From positions 1,118,730 to 1,182,729 of the forward strand of contig NZ_LMQH01000011.1 in NCBI RefSeq assembly GCF_001424105.1: DNA of 64,000 nt, read 5' to 3'. The position numbers were made by a program, and so were the translations under genes. The stretch comes from Chryseobacterium sp. Leaf394. GTDB taxonomy: Bacteria; Bacteroidota; Bacteroidia; Flavobacteriales; Weeksellaceae. The notes under the pieces are model-generated. The model worked only from the letters and a program-made list of their open reading frames with translations. It searched no databases and was not told the DNA's origin. Positions within the stretch are counted from its first letter, which is position 1. Each line of letters begins with the position of its first letter. Shown piece after piece: positions 52,526 through 61,823 of this stretch.

Positions 52526-54115
52526 ATGAAAAATTACAGAATAAATTTCAGAACATTAACAACAGCAGCGGTCTTAAGCTTAATGTTTATTTCTACATCG
52601 TGTGTGAAAGATCTGGAGCAGGAACCACCAACAGGTCTTACATCAGCGAGTGTATTTAAAGATTTTGCAAATTATCCGGGCGCTTTAGCAAAGGTATATG
52701 GTGGTTTTGCGGGAGGAGGTCAGGAGCCTAATGGAGGAAACTCAGACATCAATGGTATTGACGGAAACTTTTCTCAGTACACCAGACTTTTGTATACTCT
52801 TCAGACATTGCCAACAGATGAGGCTGTAATTGCCTGGAACGATGGTAATCTTCAGACAATGCACAAAATGACGTGGGATTCTCAGAATGAATTTATTTCA
52901 GGAGCATACTACAGAATTTATACTCAAATTGCCACATCAAACGAATTTTTAAGAAATGTAACTGATGAAAAATTAGCTTCAAATAATATATCAGGAGCTA
53001 ATCTTACCGAAGCTAAATACATGCGTGCCGAGGCGAGATTTTTAAGAGCATTATCATATTATTATGCGCTTGATCTTTTCGGAAATGTACCTTTCGTAGA
53101 TGAAACATATCTTCCGGGATCCACATCAGCGCCGCAAAGAATTTCAAGAGCAGAATTATTCAAATTTGTTGAATCTGAACTTAATGCAGTCGCAGGTGAA
53201 TTAAAAGATCCTAAAACCAATGAGTATGCAAGAGCAGACAAAGCAGCAGCGTGGTCACTGCTTGCCAGATTGTATCTGAATGCTGCTGTTTACACAGGAA
53301 CTGCCCGTTACAATGATGTGATCACAAACTGTAATAAAGTGATTGCTGCGGGATATACTTTAAAATCAAAATATGCAGATTTGTTTCTTGTTGATAACGA
53401 TAAAAACAACCCTGAAACAATTTTCCCAATTGCATTTGACGGAGTTAGAATCCAGACTTCAGGTGGAACAACATATCTTGTTCATGCAGCAGTAGGTGGT
53501 TCAATGCCTGCTGAAAGTATGTTTGGAATCAATGGAGGATGGGGAGGCCTCAGAACGACTAAATCTTATGTAGGATTATTTACCAATTCTGCGGATCAGA
53601 GAGGTAATTTTTACACAAGTGGTCAAAACCTTGAAATCAATGATTTAGGAACATTTACAGATGGATATGCCTTTGTAAAGTATAAAAATTTAACAAGTAC
53701 CGGTGGGCCTGGAACAGACGCTGCAAAAAATTTCTGCGATGCTGATATTCCGTTACTGAGACTTGCTGATGTTTATTTGATGTATGCAGAAGCTACACTG
53801 AGAGGTGGCAATGGAAATGCAGCAACTGCTTTGCAATATGTAAATAATTTAAGACAAAGAGCAGGCATCACTGCACCATTATCTAGCATTACAACAGATT
53901 TTATACTGGACGAGAGAGGTAGAGAATTAGGATGGGAAATGACGAGAAGAACCGATCTTATCCGTTACGGAAGATTTACTACAGCTTCTTATCTGTGGCC
54001 TTGGAAGGGTGGAGTAAAAGATGGTAAATCTGTAGAAGATTTCAGAAACCTTTATCCAATTCCTGCAAAGGATCTTGTGGCTAATTCAAATTTAATTCAA
54101 AATCCTGGATATTAA
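52526..54115 (+). CDS. susD: SusD/RagB starch-binding lipoprotein
   Basis: This 529-residue surface lipoprotein (lipobox STSC, Cys26) caps SusC and binds glycan. Typical features are the N-terminal DLEQEPPTGLT, the tetratricopeptide-like helices with AEARFLRALSYYYALDLFG, and the C-terminal FILDERGRELGWEMTRRTDLIRYG. Length is typical. The start 5 nt after susC and the shared strand make a transcriptional unit. Specificity for starch is inferred from the neighbouring GH97 and GH13 genes. Confidence 0.95.
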   Translation: MKNYRINFRTLTTAAVLSLMFISTSCVKDLEQEPPTGLTSASVFKDFANYPGALAKVYGGFAGGGQEPNGGNSDINGIDGNFSQYTRLLYTLQTLPTDEAVIAWNDGNLQTMHKMTWDSQNEFISGAYYRIYTQIATSNEFLRNVTDEKLASNNISGANLTEAKYMRAEARFLRALSYYYALDLFGNVPFVDETYLPGSTSAPQRISRAELFKFVESELNAVAGELKDPKTNEYARADKAAAWSLLARLYLNAAVYTGTARYNDVITNCNKVIAAGYTLKSKYADLFLVDNDKNNPETIFPIAFDGVRIQTSGGTTYLVHAAVGGSMPAESMFGINGGWGGLRTTKSYVGLFTNSADQRGNFYTSGQNLEINDLGTFTDGYAFVKYKNLTSTGGPGTDAAKNFCDADIPLLRLADVYLMYAEATLRGGNGNAATALQYVNNLRQRAGITAPLSSITTDFILDERGRELGWEMTRRTDLIRYGRFTTASYLWPWKGGVKDGKSVEDFRNLYPIPAKDLVANSNLIQNPGY

Positions 54116-54134
54116 TATTTTTAAAACTCATACA

Positions 54135-55244
54135 ATGAAAAATATATTTAAAATTATTACACTGCTTTTAGTAGGATTGATGGTTTTTTCTTGTGAGAAA
54201 GAGGAAGATATTGCAACACTTGGTGCAGCATCAACTTCAAACCTGAGCGCAGACAAAACAAGTATTGTTCTGATAAAAGATAACGAAGCACAGAATGCCG
54301 TTACTTTCAATTGGTCCGCACCTTCGTATGGAATTGCAGTGGCTCAGAAAAACCAGCTTCAGATAGCTGCTAAGGGAACCAACTTTGCGAGCCCGAAAAA
54401 TGTGGATCTTAATGACGGTGCTGTAAAAGCATCTTTCACGGTTGCAGAATTCAATACATATCTTTTGGACGCAGGAATTGCTCCAAATGTTGCAAGTCAG
54501 ATTGATGTAAGATTATCCTCAAAGCTTGGTAGTTTTGAGGCGGTAAATTCTAATGTTGTAACTTTAACTGTTACTCCTTACATGACGTCGTATCCATCTT
54601 TTCACATTGTGGGTGACGCATCTGCTGTAGGTTGGAATGCAACTTCTGCGCAACTCCTCTATAAGTTAGATAATCTCTCTACAATTTATACCTATCTTGA
54701 GAACGGAAAATCATTCAGATTCTTAGGACAGCAGGATTGGGGGCCAACAAATTATAGCTTAGATGTTACAGGTATGAATGCCGGAAACAGATATTTTAAA
54801 ACATGGTCTGCAAATTTAGCTCCTGCAACTCCTGAAAATATACAGTTCACAGGTGCATCCGGAATGTACAAAATTGTGATCAATGCAGATGCCACCGTTA
54901 AATCAATTACGGTAACACCATCGGCAGTTGCTACATTTAATCCGGCTAATCTTTATCTGGTAGGAACTGTAAACGGCTGGAATGCTGGTGCAGGTTTAGC
55001 AATGACTAATTTAGGAAACGGAAAATTTGAGCACACAGTTGCATTGCCTGCTGGTTCTCAGTTCAAATTTTTAGGTCAGCTAAGCTGGGGAGATCTTGAC
55101 TGGGGAAATATGACTGCTGATGGAAATACAGGTTATATTGCACCAAAAGGAAGCAATGGTAATATTAAGTTTGACGGAACTGGTGGTAATTACAAAATTA
55201 CAGTTGACGTAAAAATGGGAACTTATAAAATCCAGCCATTATAA
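54135..55244 (+). CDS. susE: SusE/SusF-like starch-binding outer-membrane lipoprotein
   Basis: This 369-residue lipoprotein (lipobox FSC, Cys20) starts with a SusE-type Ig-like domain (NAVTFNWSAPSYG) and then two related carbohydrate-binding modules, about 150-260 (FHIVGDASAVGWN, FLGQQDWGPTNY) and 270-369 (LYLVGTVNGWNAG, FKFLGQLSWGDLDWG). SusE and SusF hold maltooligosaccharides at the cell surface. Bacteroides SusE has the same domain order; this is one protein where Bacteroides has two. A strong terminator follows. Confidence 0.9.
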   Translation: MKNIFKIITLLLVGLMVFSCEKEEDIATLGAASTSNLSADKTSIVLIKDNEAQNAVTFNWSAPSYGIAVAQKNQLQIAAKGTNFASPKNVDLNDGAVKASFTVAEFNTYLLDAGIAPNVASQIDVRLSSKLGSFEAVNSNVVTLTVTPYMTSYPSFHIVGDASAVGWNATSAQLLYKLDNLSTIYTYLENGKSFRFLGQQDWGPTNYSLDVTGMNAGNRYFKTWSANLAPATPENIQFTGASGMYKIVINADATVKSITVTPSAVATFNPANLYLVGTVNGWNAGAGLAMTNLGNGKFEHTVALPAGSQFKFLGQLSWGDLDWGNMTADGNTGYIAPKGSNGNIKFDGTGGNYKITVDVKMGTYKIQPL

Positions 55245-55272
55245 ATATCATTTAATTGTAAATTAATACAGC

Positions 55273-55304
55273 AAACTGTTGCTTCCCGGCAACAGTTTTT
55301 TTAT
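55273..55304 (+). terminator. Rho-independent terminator after susE
   Basis: A 10-bp stem AAACTGTTGC / GCAACAGTTT with a TTCCCG loop and a T run; it may set expression of the enzyme genes below that of susCDE. Confidence 0.87.
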
Positions 55305-55322
55305 TTTTAAAGCGTATAAATA

Positions 55323-57488
55323 ATGATTATGAAGAAAATCAAAATTGGGGCAGCGCTGCTCTCCATGATGTCTGCAGGAGTGAATGCACAAACTCTGAAA
55401 TCTCCGGACGGGAAATTTGAAATGAATTTTCAGCTGAAAGGCGGAGTTCCTTTTTACAACCTTAAATATGAAGGTAAAACGGTACTTGAAGATTCAAAAT
55501 TAGGGTTAAGATTATTTAAAGACACTTCTATAAAATTTGCTTCGGAAATTGCAAAGCCGGAAGATGCTAAAAATGACCTGAACAACGGCTTTACAAAAAC
55601 GGACGAAAAAAGAGACTCCAAAAATGAAACATGGCAACCTGTTCTTGGAGAGAAAAAAAACTATATCAACCACTACAACGAGTTTGCAGTTACACTGAAC
55701 CAAACTTCAACGGACAGAAATATCATTATCAAATTCCGTCTGTTCAATGACGGTCTTGGTTTCAGATATGAATTTCCACAGCAGAAAAATCTGAACTATT
55801 TCGTGATTCGTGAAGAAGATTCAGAATTCGACTTTCCTTCGGACATGAAAGCCTGGTGGATGGTGGCAGATTACGATTCTCAGGAATATCAGTATCAGGA
55901 AACAAAAGTATCCGAGATTCCGACTAAATGGGCAAAAGCTGCTGATGCCAACGCTTCACAGACTTTGATCAAAAATGCTGTTCAGTCTCCTCTGATGCTG
56001 AAAGTGGAAGGCAAAACACCTTTGTACATCAATGTTGCCGAAGCAGCGGTGTTGGATTATCCAGCTTCTCATCTTGAAGTTGATGCTGTGAATTTCAAAC
56101 TGAAAACGCATCTTACTGCAGACAGACAGGGAGCAAAAGGATACATGCAGACTTCTGCAACCACGCCTTGGAGAACAGTTATCGTTTCACCAAAAGCTGA
56201 AGTGGTAATGGATTCCAAAATGCTTTTCAACCTGAATGAGCCAACGAAATATACAGATACTTCATACATCCACCCGACAAAATACATGGGTGTTTGGTGG
56301 GAAATGATCATCGGAAAATCGCAGTGGGCATACGGTCAGCCGGAATCAAATGTTCATTTGGACAAGACAGATTTCACAAAATTAACTCCAAACGGTAATC
56401 ACGGTGCCAACAATACAAAAGTAAAAGAATACATCGATTTCGCAGCAGAAAACGGTTTCGAAGCGCTTCTGATTGAAGGCTGGAACATCGGTTGGGAAGA
56501 CTGGTTTGGCCGTTCAAAAGAATATGTTTTTGATTTTCAGACGCCGTATCCTGATTTCGACATCAAAATGCTGAACGATTATGCTCATGCAAAAGGTATC
56601 AAACTGATCATGCACCACGAAACTTCCGGTTCTGCAACCAACTACGAAAGATTCGCTGACAAAGCATTCCAGCTGATGAACAAATATGGCTACGATGCTG
56701 TGAAAACAGGTTATGTAGGTGATGTTATTCCACGTGGCGAGCACCACTATTCACAGTGGATGATCAACCATTATTACAGAATTGTAGAAAAGGCAAATGA
56801 GTATAAAGTAATGGTCAACTCTCACGAGTCTGTGCGTCCCACAGGCGAAAGCCGTACGTATCCAAACTATATTTCTGCAGAAGCAGCGAGAGGTGGCGAG
56901 TACGATGCTTTCGGTGGTAACAATCCGGATCACCACACGATTCTTCCGTTCACAAGATGGATGGGTGGATCAATGGACTACACTCCCGGGATTTTCCAGA
57001 CTAAACTTGATTACTATTTCCCTGGCGACAAACGTTTTGTGAAAACCACCTTGGCAAAACAGTTAGCTTTGTACGTTACGATGTACATGCCGCTTCAGAT
57101 GGCTGCCGATCTTCCTGAAAACTACAAAAAGCACATGGATGCCTTCCAGTTCATCAAAGATGTAGCTGCAGACTGGGATGATACCAAAATTTTATCAGCT
57201 GAACCTGGTGAGTTTGTTCACACGGCAAGAAAAGCCAAAGGAACCGACAATTGGTTTGTAGGTGGAATTACAGACGAAAAAGCTATGGATTACACAGTAG
57301 ATTTTTCTTTCCTTGACAAAGGAAAAAAATATGAAGCGACCATCTATCAGGATGGAAAAGATGCCGATTATATTGATAATCCTCAGTCTTATCATATTTA
57401 CAAAAAGACCATTACAAGCAAAACAAAATTGCCTGTACACCTTGTGAGAAGTGGTGGTTACGCCATTTCTATCAAACCGGTGAAATAA
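55323..57488 (+). CDS. susB: GH97 alpha-glucosidase (SusB-like, inverting)
   Basis: This 721-residue periplasmic glycoside hydrolase has a signal peptide (MKKIKIGAALLSMMSAG). It keeps three Glu that match Bacteroides SusB with a constant offset of 6: Glu433 (MHHETSG), Glu502 (NSHESVRPT) and Glu526 (ARGGEYDAF), the residues of the inverting group; the Asp nucleophile of retaining GH97 enzymes is not the pattern here. ALLIEGWNIGWEDWFG and YMGVWWEM are further family blocks. It would release glucose from maltodextrins. MIMKK at 55323 or MKK at 55329 may start it. Confidence 0.95.
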   Translation: MIMKKIKIGAALLSMMSAGVNAQTLKSPDGKFEMNFQLKGGVPFYNLKYEGKTVLEDSKLGLRLFKDTSIKFASEIAKPEDAKNDLNNGFTKTDEKRDSKNETWQPVLGEKKNYINHYNEFAVTLNQTSTDRNIIIKFRLFNDGLGFRYEFPQQKNLNYFVIREEDSEFDFPSDMKAWWMVADYDSQEYQYQETKVSEIPTKWAKAADANASQTLIKNAVQSPLMLKVEGKTPLYINVAEAAVLDYPASHLEVDAVNFKLKTHLTADRQGAKGYMQTSATTPWRTVIVSPKAEVVMDSKMLFNLNEPTKYTDTSYIHPTKYMGVWWEMIIGKSQWAYGQPESNVHLDKTDFTKLTPNGNHGANNTKVKEYIDFAAENGFEALLIEGWNIGWEDWFGRSKEYVFDFQTPYPDFDIKMLNDYAHAKGIKLIMHHETSGSATNYERFADKAFQLMNKYGYDAVKTGYVGDVIPRGEHHYSQWMINHYYRIVEKANEYKVMVNSHESVRPTGESRTYPNYISAEAARGGEYDAFGGNNPDHHTILPFTRWMGGSMDYTPGIFQTKLDYYFPGDKRFVKTTLAKQLALYVTMYMPLQMAADLPENYKKHMDAFQFIKDVAADWDDTKILSAEPGEFVHTARKAKGTDNWFVGGITDEKAMDYTVDFSFLDKGKKYEATIYQDGKDADYIDNPQSYHIYKKTITSKTKLPVHLVRSGGYAISIKPVK

Positions 57489-57514
57489 AAATTGCGGGAT
57501 AGCTTCTGATTTTT

Positions 57515-57638
57515 TTTAGGAGCTTAATCCCGCTTTCCGCTATATCTTTTTTGTTATTGCGAACAGAGTAAATCAACAGTTGAACTTTTTCGCAATCGCA
57601 ATAACAAAAAAGGATGCCGCTGCAATCGGGGCTAGGGG
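57515..57638 (+). repeat. Dispersed conserved-ends element, copy 3
   Basis: Left block TTTTTAGGAGCTTAATCCCG ... TATATCTTTTTT and right block AAAAAAGGATGCCG ... AATCGGGGCTAGGGG surround a 53-nt core. The core begins and ends with a perfect continuation of the stem (GTTATTGCGA / TCGCAATAAC), giving a 16-bp helix 57547-57562 / 57596-57611. Confidence 0.88.
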
Positions 57639-57655
57639 AGAACGCATATTTACAG

Positions 57656-57696
57656 ACTTTGCCGGAGGTAGAAATTCTCCGGCAAAGTTTTTTTTT
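57656..57696 (+). terminator. Rho-independent terminator after the GH97 gene
   Basis: A 12-bp stem ACTTTGCCGGAG / CTCCGGCAAAGT with a 9-nt loop and eight or more Ts lies 28 nt upstream of the next start codon. Confidence 0.88.
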
Positions 57697-57723
57697 GTAA
57701 ATTTAAGGTTTAAAATTATCTCA

Positions 57724-58719
57724 ATGAAGTTGATGGCTACACTCTTCAGCAAACAGAATATTTTTCTGATCCTGCTGATTATAATGGTCTTAATGGCGAA
57801 AATTATCCCTTTTCACGAATCTTACAATCAGTATTTCAATCTCTCAGCCTTTATAGATTGGGGAATTGCAGGGATTTTCCTCCTCTACGGTTTAAAACTG
57901 AATTTAAAAGAAGTCGTAAAAGACATCACCAACTGGAAACTGCATCTGCTCATTCAGTCCGCTACTTTTCTTATTTTTCCGTTTCTGGTCTTTATTTTTT
58001 ATCCATTCATCAAAGATTCGGAATATTTCAATATCTGGCTCTCCATATTTTTTCTGGCAAGTCTTCCGTCCACGGTTTCATCGTCCGTTGTTATGGTTTC
58101 GATTGCCAAAGGAAACGTGACTTCAGCGATTTTCAACGCTTCAGTTTCAGGAATTATCGGAATTGTGATGACACCGCTTCTGATGAGCTTTTTTATGACA
58201 TCAGAAACTTCTGCAGGAGCCAACGGAGAAATTCTTCAGCAACTTTTGATAAAGGTTTTACTGCCTATTATTTTAGGAATTATTTTTAATCCTTTACTGA
58301 AAAAATTCGTCACAAAGTATTCAAACATCATCAATGAATTCGACAGATTGATTATTCTGCTGATTGTTTACGAAAGTTTTTCCACAGCTTTCGTACAGCA
58401 TGTTTTCTCATCAGTTCCTTCATTTGTATTTTTAGTTCTGACTTTCAGTGTGATTTTTCTCTTCTTCGCAGTCTACAACATCACCCAGTTTTTAGCCGAA
58501 AAAATGAAATTTAAATCTCAGGATGTGATTACCGCAACTTTCTGTGGTTCAAAAAAATCTCTTGTGCATGGAAGTCTTTTCGTTTTGGTTTTGGGGATTG
58601 CCGATGATCAGAAAGTTCTGTTTTTACTGCCTGTTATGATTTACCACAGTTTTCAACTGTTTTATGTAAGTTGGCTGGCGAACAGAATTGCAAAACGCCA
58701 GACGGTCAATGTCAATTAA
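57724..58719 (+). CDS. Bile-acid/Na+ symporter family transporter (YfeH-like)
   Basis: This 331-residue protein has about nine to ten membrane segments and the SBF-family blocks SLPSTVSSSVVMVSIAKGN and TFCGSKKSLVHGSLFV. The ATG at 57724 is chosen because the upstream open frame runs through the GH97 terminator and the dispersed element. Bacterial members move organic anions with sodium; the substrate is unknown. It starts a short pair with an aspartoacylase-like gene 3 nt downstream, and both sit inside the sus-like locus. No sugar link is visible. Confidence 0.85.
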   Translation: MKLMATLFSKQNIFLILLIIMVLMAKIIPFHESYNQYFNLSAFIDWGIAGIFLLYGLKLNLKEVVKDITNWKLHLLIQSATFLIFPFLVFIFYPFIKDSEYFNIWLSIFFLASLPSTVSSSVVMVSIAKGNVTSAIFNASVSGIIGIVMTPLLMSFFMTSETSAGANGEILQQLLIKVLLPIILGIIFNPLLKKFVTKYSNIINEFDRLIILLIVYESFSTAFVQHVFSSVPSFVFLVLTFSVIFLFFAVYNITQFLAEKMKFKSQDVITATFCGSKKSLVHGSLFVLVLGIADDQKVLFLLPVMIYHSFQLFYVSWLANRIAKRQTVNVN

Positions 58720-58722
58720 AAG

Positions 58723-59775
58723 ATGCAGATGAAAATCATTCTTAAAACTGCAGTTTTTGCATTACTTTTCTGCGGAATTTTACCCAAGGCTCAAATCAGA
58801 AAAATACTCTCTGAAAATCGGTCATTCAGAAAAGATACTGTCGTTTCCATAGGAACAGATACACAGAAAACATACATTCCTGTTGCGGTCATTAAAGGAA
58901 AAAGTAAAGGTCCGGTTTTCACAGTCATTGCCGGAATTCACGGTTACGAATATCCACCCATCATCGCTGTTCAGGAATTATTAAATGAAATTAAACCCGA
59001 AAATATTAACGGAGCTTTAATCATCGTTCCGGTTGCCAGTGTAGAATCTTTTCAGAAAAGAATGCCATTTGTAAATCCTCTCGATGGCAAAAATTTAAAC
59101 AATGCTTTTCCGGGCTCAAAGGACGGAACTCCAACCGATAAAATAGCCGATTTTATTACTAAAGAAATCATTTCAAACTCAGATTTTTTTCTTGATATTC
59201 ACGGAGGAGATGCCAATGAAGATTTGTTGCCATTTATCTGTTATTACGACAGAAAAAATAAAGGAAACAGGACAGATTTAGCCTTAAATTTATCAAAAGC
59301 ATCCGGAATAAAAAACATCGTGTCATATCCTTACAGTTTAAAACCTTCAGACCAATCGAAATATGCATTCAAAGAAGCTACGCAGCAGGGAATTACAGCT
59401 TTAAGCATTGAAGCCGGAAAATTGGGAACGGTGCAGAGAGAAAATGTTGATCTGATTAAAAATGCAGTTTTCAGTATGCTGAAATTTTCAGGAAATTATT
59501 CAGGAAGAATTTCAGCTGAAAAAGGTTCTGAAACTCAGAGATTCTTCAGCAGTCAGGACTACATTCGGGTTCCGGAAAACGGAATTTTTTACAGTATGTT
59601 AAAAAGCGGAGATGAGGTCAGAAAAAACCAAATTTTGGGCTATATTACAGACGAATTCGGAAACAGAAAAAAAGATATTATTTCACAGTCAGACGGTATC
59701 ATTTTGTACAAAATTGGAACACCACCAGTGAATAGAAGTGAAACACTGTTCTGTATTGGAATCATTCAAAAATAA
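58723..59775 (+). CDS. Succinylglutamate desuccinylase/aspartoacylase family protein
   Basis: This 350-residue M14-like metallohydrolase has a signal peptide (FALLFCGILPKAQ) and zinc-site blocks AGIHGYEYPP (HxxE) and FLDIHGGDANEDL (His), then ALSIEAGKLG with the catalytic-type Glu. Relatives cleave amide bonds of N-acyl amino acids. It overlaps no gene but lies 3 nt after the symporter gene and 6 nt before the GH13 gene, so it is in the same transcript. Acting on an amide in the periplasm and importing a product with the symporter is one possible link (inference). Confidence 0.82.
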   Translation: MQMKIILKTAVFALLFCGILPKAQIRKILSENRSFRKDTVVSIGTDTQKTYIPVAVIKGKSKGPVFTVIAGIHGYEYPPIIAVQELLNEIKPENINGALIIVPVASVESFQKRMPFVNPLDGKNLNNAFPGSKDGTPTDKIADFITKEIISNSDFFLDIHGGDANEDLLPFICYYDRKNKGNRTDLALNLSKASGIKNIVSYPYSLKPSDQSKYAFKEATQQGITALSIEAGKLGTVQRENVDLIKNAVFSMLKFSGNYSGRISAEKGSETQRFFSSQDYIRVPENGIFYSMLKSGDEVRKNQILGYITDEFGNRKKDIISQSDGIILYKIGTPPVNRSETLFCIGIIQK

Positions 59776-59781
59776 TCTATT

Positions 59782-61638
59782 ATGAAAAAATTATATGCAA
59801 TTGCAGCATTATCAGCAGCTGCTCTGGCTTATTCGCAAAAACCTTTAGACAAAGTAGAACCCGCATTTTGGTGGAAAGGGATGAAAAATCCTGAAGTTCA
59901 GCTCCTCATTTACGGGAAAGACATTGTCAATAACGAAATCGAAATTTCAGACGGAATCAGAGCAAAAGACATTCAGAAAGTCGAAAATCCAAATTATGTT
60001 TTTGTGACTTTAAATACAAATGAAATCAATGTTTCGAAATTTAAAATCAACGTTAAAAACGGAAAGAAAAACGTCGGCTCATACACCTATGAACTTAAAG
60101 AAAGAAATCCTAATTCTGCCAACAGAAATTCATACACCTCGAAAGATCTGATGTATCTCATCATGCCTGACCGTTTCGCGAATGGTGACGAAAAAAATGA
60201 CTCGCAGCCCAACCTTACCGAAAAAGCCAACAGAAGGCTTCCAAATGGCCGTCACGGTGGAGATCTCCGTGGAATTATCAACAATCTCGACTATCTGCAA
60301 AACCTCGGAGCTACTGCAATCTGGCTGACTCCGGTCAATGAAGACAACGAAAAAGGATATTCTTATCACGGTTATGCGCAGACAGACCTTTACAAAATCG
60401 ACGGACGTTACGGAACCAACGAAGAGTACAGAGAGCTTTCACAAAAACTCAACAAAAGAAACATGATGTTGGTGATGGATTATGTGACCAATCACTGGGG
60501 AATTTCGCACTGGCTCATCAAAGATTTGCCCACAAAAGACTGGATTCACTGGTTTGATGATGGTGATAAAGGCTTCAAACGTTCTAATTACAAAATTACG
60601 TCTCAGTTTGACCCGAACGCCTCTGATGCAGACAGAAAAGTAGCGCTGGATGGCTGGTTTGATACATCGATGCCCGATATTAATCAAAGCAATCCTTTGG
60701 TTTTGAAATACTTAACCCAAAATGCAATCTGGTGGATTGAATACGCTGAATTGGGTGGTTTCCGTGTAGACACTTATCCGTACAACGATAAGGAAGCAAT
60801 GGCGAAATGGGCAAAATCAATTACCGACGAATATCCGAAGTTCAATATTGTAGGAGAAACATGGTTGAGCTCTGCCGGACATATTTCTGCGTGGCAGAAG
60901 GATTCTAAAACCGGAGAAGCGGCCAATTACAATTCAAATTTACCATCGGTGATGGATTTTCCGCTGTATGACGAGCTGCCGAAAGCCATTAAAGAAAAAG
61001 AAGGCTGGAATAACGGAATGAACAGACTTTACAACAGTTTCACGAATGATTTTCTGTATCCGGACATCAACAATCTTCTCGTCTTCTTTGAAAATCACGA
61101 CACCGAGAGATGGAATGAAATGTTTAATAATGACCCGAAAGCATACAAATTGGCAATGACAATTATCTCAACCGTCCGAGGAATTCCACAGATCTACTAC
61201 GGAACCGAAATCGGAATGCGTGGAGATAAAAATAAAGGCGGTGACGCAGATATCAGAAGAGATTTCCCTGGTGGCTGGAAATCAGATACGCAAAATGCTT
61301 TCAGTACGGCTTCGCAAACTGCCGAGCAGAAGGAGTTCCATGGTTTCACCCAGAAATTATTAAACTGGAGGAAAGGCAAAGAAGTCATCCATACCGGAAA
61401 AACTAAAAATTTCGTTCCTCAGAATAATGTTTTTGTGTACTTTAGATACAACGAAAGAGAAACGGTGATGGTGGTAGTGAATGCCAATGAAAAAGATGAA
61501 GTTGTGGATTTAAAAAGATTTTCAGAAGCTATAAAATCTTCAGTTAAAGGTAAAGATGTGATTTCAGAAAAAGAAATTTCACTTCAGAATACTTTAACTG
61601 TTCCTGCTAAAACTTCGATGGTTATTGAATTAATGTAA
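59782..61638 (+). CDS. susA: GH13 alpha-amylase/neopullulanase (SusA-like)
   Basis: This 618-residue periplasmic enzyme hydrolyses alpha-1,4 (and possibly cyclic or pullulan) glucans. A signal peptide (AIAALSAAALAYSQ) is followed by an N-terminal cyclomaltodextrinase-type beta domain to about 110, then the (beta/alpha)8 barrel. Region I is DYVTNH near 233, region II GFRVD with nucleophile Asp330, region III VGETW with acid Glu359, region IV FFENHD with Asp440. A C-terminal beta domain closes it. The gene is 6 nt after the aspartoacylase-like gene, so it depends on that transcript. Confidence 0.94.
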   Translation: MKKLYAIAALSAAALAYSQKPLDKVEPAFWWKGMKNPEVQLLIYGKDIVNNEIEISDGIRAKDIQKVENPNYVFVTLNTNEINVSKFKINVKNGKKNVGSYTYELKERNPNSANRNSYTSKDLMYLIMPDRFANGDEKNDSQPNLTEKANRRLPNGRHGGDLRGIINNLDYLQNLGATAIWLTPVNEDNEKGYSYHGYAQTDLYKIDGRYGTNEEYRELSQKLNKRNMMLVMDYVTNHWGISHWLIKDLPTKDWIHWFDDGDKGFKRSNYKITSQFDPNASDADRKVALDGWFDTSMPDINQSNPLVLKYLTQNAIWWIEYAELGGFRVDTYPYNDKEAMAKWAKSITDEYPKFNIVGETWLSSAGHISAWQKDSKTGEAANYNSNLPSVMDFPLYDELPKAIKEKEGWNNGMNRLYNSFTNDFLYPDINNLLVFFENHDTERWNEMFNNDPKAYKLAMTIISTVRGIPQIYYGTEIGMRGDKNKGGDADIRRDFPGGWKSDTQNAFSTASQTAEQKEFHGFTQKLLNWRKGKEVIHTGKTKNFVPQNNVFVYFRYNERETVMVVVNANEKDEVVDLKRFSEAIKSSVKGKDVISEKEISLQNTLTVPAKTSMVIELM

Positions 61639-61823
61639 ACACGAATTTCAAAAAGAGTTTCACGAATTACACAAATCAGTGATGTGCTCACTGAAAAACA
61701 TTAATGAAATCTGTGTTTAAGATGAGAAGTATCAAATACCGATCACACAATACTTCGCAATCCATTTGTTTCATTAGTGAGAAGATTAGTGTCATTTGTG
61801 TTTAAGAAAAAATAAAATTTAAA
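61639..61823. other. 185-bp gap with flavobacterial-type intergenic repeats
   Basis: No gene. It holds cacgaatt-type stretches and the phrase TGTGTTTAAG twice (near 61711 and 61797), typical of dispersed intergenic repeats in this group. No clear terminator after the GH13 gene. Confidence 0.5.

Noticed and set aside
57580..57723. Longer start for the symporter gene
   Set aside because: The extension would be read through copy 3 of the element and the GH97 terminator; the ATG at 57724 precedes the first membrane helix.
55323..61638. Type IX secretion C-terminal signals on the GH97 and GH13 enzymes
   Set aside because: Neither C-terminus carries the conserved sorting-domain pattern; both look like ordinary periplasmic enzymes.
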